From Fimbriimonadales bacterium (lineage in GTDB: Bacteria; Armatimonadota; Fimbriimonadia; Fimbriimonadales; Fimbriimonadaceae): DNA of 9,168 nt. Positions 5,999-9,168 of the stretch are shown piece after piece (the stretch's first letter is position 1; each line of letters starts with the position of its first letter). Below the pieces are notes generated by a model. It ran no database searches and had not been told where the DNA came from. It was given only the letters and a program-made list of their open reading frames with translations. The position numbers and the translations under genes are program-made. Where the stretch lies: contig JAPLCS010000368.1 of assembly GCA_026392145.1 (NCBI GenBank), positions 1 to 9,168 on the forward strand, given 5' to 3'.

Positions 5999-8701
5999 AT
6001 GATGAAACGAATTCAATTATTTTCAATTTCAATTGCAACTGTAGCGCTTTCGCACGTTGCTTTAGCACCGAATGCAATGGGTCAAGCACCTATCGAGCTG
6101 GAAAAGGATCGGAAGCCGAAGACGGTTACTAACCGTAACTGCCTGATTCAAGATGCACGGGTCATGACAGCAGTTAAAGGTAGCTTTGACCATTGCGATA
6201 TTTTGGTGACCAATGGCAAAATCGCTGCGATTGGAAAGGGGCTAAAGGCTCCGGCTGGACATGTGGTGGTACCAGCGACTGGGCTTGTGGTTGCGCCTGG
6301 GATTGTGGACGCTCACTCTCACCGAGCAAGTGATGGAACGAACGAAGGGGCAGAAAGTATTACCGCTGAAGTGCGAATTGGTGACGTTTTGAACCTTAGT
6401 GCACTTAATGCTTGGCAAGCATTGGCAAGTGGACACACCTCGGCGTTGGTTCTGCACGGTAGTGCGAACTGTATCGGTGGTGAGAGCCAAGTCTTGAAGT
6501 ACAAGTACGGCCGACCTAACTCGGAAGCTCCAATCTCTGATGCACCGAGGATGATTAAGTTTGCTCTTGGCGAGAACGTCACTCGCAAGAGTTCAACTAC
6601 GAAGGATCGTTATCCACAAAGCCGTATGGGGCAAGAATCAGTCTTCCGACGTGCTTTTACGGATGCTCGTGCTTATATGCAGAAGTGGGACGATTTTCGT
6701 TCGGGTAAGTCCAAGGAGCGACCCCGAAAGGATTTACGGCTTGAAACGCTCAGCGACGTTTTGAAGAAGAAAGTTTGGGTTCAGTGTCATAGCTACCGAT
6801 CGGATGAAATGTTAATGATGGTTCGTTTGAGCCAAGAGTTTGGATTCCAAATTGGAGCGCTTCAACATGCGCTTGAAGCCTATAAAATTGCGCCTGAACT
6901 TGCAGCGGCAAAGGTTGGAGTTTCGATATTTGTTGATAGCTGGAGCTTTAAGCAAGAGGGCTATGATTCGATTCCCTGGAATGCTGCGATTTGCAAGAAA
7001 GCTGGGGTGACCGTTTCGATTAATACGGATGGATTAAGTGGCACTTCGGCACTTAATATTGATGCTGCGAAAACGATGCGGTTTGGCGGACTTTCTGAGG
7101 AGGAAGCGCTACTGACCATTACTCTTAATCCTGCTAAGCAACTTGGTATTGGGCATCGGGTCGGTTCGATTGAAGTTGGGAAAGATGCTGATTTTGGCAT
7201 TTGGAATGGCAGTCCTATGAGCACCTACTCTAAGTGTGTGATGACGATGATTGAGGGTGAGGTTTTCTTTGAGCGGCGAGATGCTTTTGGTGTAGACCGG
7301 CTTGCTGCTAGAAAAAGCGTGGTTGATCCTATCAAGAATCGTGGTGAGGCTAAACCGCTGAGGAAGTCCGATCGGTATGCCATTGTTGGCGCTACGATTC
7401 ATCCAGTTTCGGCACCTGTTATCGAAGATGGAACGGTGATTGTTGAGAAGGGGAAGATAATCGGAGTTGGAAAGGGAATTTCGGTTCCTGGGGGGACTAC
7501 CACCGTCAATGGTTATGGGATGCATGTTTATCCCGGATTTATGGACTGTAACTCCTCTATAGGATTAAAAGAAATAGATCCTGTTCCGGTAATGGTTGAC
7601 AACACAGAGTTTGGAACTTTTCAGCCAGATTTAGATGCGGGAACAGCACTTTGGGTTGAATCGGCTCACTATGGTCCTGCTCGATACAACGGTGTCACCA
7701 ATTGTTTCTCGGTTCCATCTGGGGGAAGTATTCCTGGTCAGGGAGTGGTCTTAAACACTGATGGATTTACTACGGAGCAGTTGAGTGTTCAGCGAAAGGC
7801 TGCTTTGGTCGTGAACTTGTCTGGGGGTGCGATGAGTGGGCCTGAATTCGACCTTTGTTGTGATGAGGTGGATATCTCAACTATGCTGGGATTGGGAGGA
7901 CGAGACCACCAGCATCAATTCAGTTTGAGCCAGTTGGATGAGTTCTACAGCCTGATGGGTGGAAATGTCCGGCAGTTTGTGACCGACGCGCCAGCCACCG
8001 GGGATGCGGCAGTGAATCGTTATTTTGATAAAGCGAAGGAGTATCTGGCTAATCGAAAGACGAACCCGAACGCCCCAGTTGATTTGCAGTTGGAAGCGAT
8101 GATTCCGTACCTTGAGGGGCAAAAAGTGGTGGCAATTCTTGCAAGACGGGCTCCACAGATTCGAGCCGCGGTTGCTTTTGCCAAGAAGTACAACTTAAAA
8201 GCGGTGCTTTTGGGTGCGAGTGAGGCGTGGCGAGAAACTGAACTGCTCAAGTCTTCTGGAATTCCTGTAGTGCTGAGCCCGGCGGGACTCACGAACCTGT
8301 CTGCAAACAACACTGATAATCCTTGGGATCCTTACGACACACCCTATGTTGCCCCGTACTTACTTGCTAAAGCGGGAGTGAAGTTCTGCTTTGGCTCGGG
8401 CTCGGGCTCAGATGTGATGAACTTAGCTGTCAGGGTTGGTGAAAGCTGTGGTTACGGCTTGTCTCACGAAGATGCCATTCGGTCGTTGACACTGAGTGCA
8501 GCCGAAGCCTTTGGCGTTGCTGACCGTTTGGGATCTATCGAAAAGGGCAAGATTGCCAATCTGATTGTTTGCGATGGTGATCCGTTTGAGATGACTACTA
8601 GCTTCCGTTACGTTTTTGTGAACGGTCAGCCATCTTCTATGGAGACGAAGCACACAAGATTGAGAGATAAGTACTTGACTCGAATTGGTGGCAAACTGTA
8701 A
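5999..8701 (+). CDS. Exported tandem amidohydrolase: active N-domain fused to inactive C-domain
   Basis: 900 residues in two consecutive amidohydrolase-superfamily domains. ATG 5999 (or 6002, better spaced from AAGGAG) opens a typical signal peptide with MMKRIQLF, a hydrophobic core, and probable cleavage around ALA/AMGQA (23-30). Domain 1 (about 45-430) has a complete metal set: AHSH after PGIVD (H106, H108), H264 in VQCHSYRSDE, H290 in GALQHALEAY and D344 in SINTDG, closing with VGSIEVGKDADF. This pattern resembles imidazolonepropionase-type, cyclic-amidohydrolase or dipeptidase-like enzymes; the substrate is unknown. Domain 2 (about 457-880) repeats the architecture (VIVEKGKIIGVGKG, YPGFMD, LGSIEKGKIANLIV) but carries N518 and S520 for HxH, A715 and about G739 for the two His, and G801 in FGSGSGSD for the Asp. 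It is therefore probably non-catalytic. Related two-domain proteins of about 1000 residues next to a single-domain protein are, to my recollection, common in Bacteroidota, Acidobacteriota and relatives. The gene follows the pseudoenzyme gene by 22 bases. Confidence 0.9.
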   Translation: MMKRIQLFSISIATVALSHVALAPNAMGQAPIELEKDRKPKTVTNRNCLIQDARVMTAVKGSFDHCDILVTNGKIAAIGKGLKAPAGHVVVPATGLVVAPGIVDAHSHRASDGTNEGAESITAEVRIGDVLNLSALNAWQALASGHTSALVLHGSANCIGGESQVLKYKYGRPNSEAPISDAPRMIKFALGENVTRKSSTTKDRYPQSRMGQESVFRRAFTDARAYMQKWDDFRSGKSKERPRKDLRLETLSDVLKKKVWVQCHSYRSDEMLMMVRLSQEFGFQIGALQHALEAYKIAPELAAAKVGVSIFVDSWSFKQEGYDSIPWNAAICKKAGVTVSINTDGLSGTSALNIDAAKTMRFGGLSEEEALLTITLNPAKQLGIGHRVGSIEVGKDADFGIWNGSPMSTYSKCVMTMIEGEVFFERRDAFGVDRLAARKSVVDPIKNRGEAKPLRKSDRYAIVGATIHPVSAPVIEDGTVIVEKGKIIGVGKGISVPGGTTTVNGYGMHVYPGFMDCNSSIGLKEIDPVPVMVDNTEFGTFQPDLDAGTALWVESAHYGPARYNGVTNCFSVPSGGSIPGQGVVLNTDGFTTEQLSVQRKAALVVNLSGGAMSGPEFDLCCDEVDISTMLGLGGRDHQHQFSLSQLDEFYSLMGGNVRQFVTDAPATGDAAVNRYFDKAKEYLANRKTNPNAPVDLQLEAMIPYLEGQKVVAILARRAPQIRAAVAFAKKYNLKAVLLGASEAWRETELLKSSGIPVVLSPAGLTNLSANNTDNPWDPYDTPYVAPYLLAKAGVKFCFGSGSGSDVMNLAVRVGESCGYGLSHEDAIRSLTLSAAEAFGVADRLGSIEKGKIANLIVCDGDPFEMTTSFRYVFVNGQPSSMETKHTRLRDKYLTRIGGKL
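8393..8410 (+). repeat. GGCTCG hexamer repeated three times (last copy GGCTCA)
   Basis: Three tandem hexamers at 8393-8398, 8399-8404 and 8405-8410 encode Gly-Ser-Gly-Ser-Gly-Ser. They lie in domain 2 exactly where the metal-binding Asp of domain 1 (D344) would align. It is a short coding microsatellite. Confidence 0.7.
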
Positions 8702-8706
8702 CGAGA

Positions 8707-8723
8707 GCACCGTTTGTTGGTGC
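8707..8723 (+). other. Small hairpin after the tandem amidohydrolase stop
   Basis: GCACC (8707-8711) and GGTGC (8719-8723) form a perfect 5-bp stem around a 7-base loop GTTTGTT, five bases after the stop codon. There is no T-run, so it is at best an RNA-stabilising hairpin. Confidence 0.4.
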
Positions 8724-8736
8724 CGTAGTGAGGATT

Positions 8737-8778
8737 TGGGCAATTGGGCGTGGTAACCATTCTTAATTGCCCGATTTT
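8737..8778 (+). terminator. Plausible rho-independent terminator of the amidohydrolase pair
   Basis: GGGCAATT (8738-8745) and AATTGCCC (8765-8772) are perfect inverted repeats. In RNA the stem can extend inward through two G-U pairs and one G-C pair (8746-8748 with 8762-8764), leaving a 13-base loop that contains the palindrome TGGTAACCA (8751-8759). A short tract GATTTTGT follows. The stem is good but AT-rich in the middle and the T-run is only four bases, so termination may be leaky. No T-run follows on the opposite strand. Confidence 0.55.
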
Positions 8779-8785
8779 GTAAATC

Positions 8786-9168
8786 ATGAGCAAGTTAACT
8801 ACGTCCGAGTTGGCTTTAGTTGCCGAATTAGAGGACTGTGCATTGTTGGCTTTGGAGGAGGCGTGGGCAAAGTACCCAATGAAGCAAAAGCCGGCTCTGG
8901 TTTCTCGTTCTTACCGTGTGACGGCAGGAATGGCGTATTTTCGCAGTTGGGAAATTGGTATCAGTTTCCGGGTGCTTAAAACGGCGGAGGATGTACGGGA
9001 AACCGTGCTTCATGAATATGCTCATTTATTGGCGGTAGATCGACATGGACGAAAAGGAGCAGGACATGGGGTGTATTGGCAACAAGCCATGTCTGATTTG
9101 GGATTGGTGCCGAAAGTTCGGCACACTCTTCCAGTTGATCGCAATCAGAGCCGACAAAAGGTTATTTA
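8786..9168 (+). CDS. SprT-like zinc metallopeptidase, 5' part (3' end outside window)
   Basis: The reading frame runs from ATG 8786 to the window end without a stop, giving 127 residues. The protein has an N-terminal amphipathic helix (about 7-28), then a strand region (PALVSRSYRV 36-45, WEIGISFRVL 55-64), then the zincin signature HEYAH (H76, E77, H80), and a third zinc ligand in GHGVYW (H94), followed by MSDLGLVPKVRHTLP. HExxH plus GHxxxW with this spacing is typical of the SprT-like family, which includes Spartan/Wss1-type DNA-protein crosslink proteases and bacterial SprT. The bacterial function is poorly defined. A C-terminal zinc-ribbon, if present, would lie beyond the edge. An in-frame TAA sits at 8780-8782, so no longer N-terminus is possible. 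No Shine-Dalgarno sequence is visible in the 13 bases between the hairpin and the ATG. Promoter position is unclear; readthrough from the preceding gene is possible. Confidence 0.88.
   Translation, partial: MSKLTTSELALVAELEDCALLALEEAWAKYPMKQKPALVSRSYRVTAGMAYFRSWEIGISFRVLKTAEDVRETVLHEYAHLLAVDRHGRKGAGHGVYWQQAMSDLGLVPKVRHTLPVDRNQSRQKVI

Noticed and set aside
8767..8979. 70-codon open frame in a different frame over the SprT-like gene
   Set aside because: The overlapping frame from 8786 carries the HExxH...GHxxxW signature and continues to the window edge, so this one is a shadow.

Overview
The window is densely coding bacterial DNA with a roughly balanced base composition. It has one short divergent intergenic region, no gene-free stretch over 300 bases, and no sign of tRNA, rRNA, CRISPR or insertion sequences. 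Signal-peptide-like N-termini, secreted glycoside hydrolase and amidohydrolase proteins, and some non-ATG or Shine-Dalgarno-poor starts fit a free-living environmental bacterium. Armatimonadota (Fimbriimonas-like) is my best guess, with Planctomycetota or Acidobacteriota as alternatives, but nothing here fixes the lineage.

Left part (1-4612). The 3' end of an unrecognised gene enters from the left and converges on nadB. The two stop codons share one TTATAA palindrome. nadB (L-aspartate oxidase, first step of de novo NAD synthesis) runs leftward. It is preceded by a gene for a large multidomain secreted protein with a GH5-like (alpha/beta)8 barrel, and the two overlap by ATGA, so they probably form one leftward, translationally coupled operon.

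Middle and right part (4657-8701). Divergent from that operon is a rightward pair encoding three amidohydrolase-type domains on two exported polypeptides. The first gene encodes a single domain that has lost every metal ligand. The second, 22 bases downstream with a good ribosome-binding site, encodes two domains in tandem. Its N-terminal domain keeps the full ligand set (HxH, H, H, D), while its C-terminal domain has lost the same residues. This layout of pseudo-domain, then active domain fused to pseudo-domain, is the most interesting system in the window. Two small hairpins, one a plausible terminator, follow it.

Right edge (8786-9168). A SprT-like zinc-metallopeptidase gene starts 13 bases after the second hairpin and runs off the window. 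It has a clear HExxH...GHxxxW signature and no visible Shine-Dalgarno sequence.
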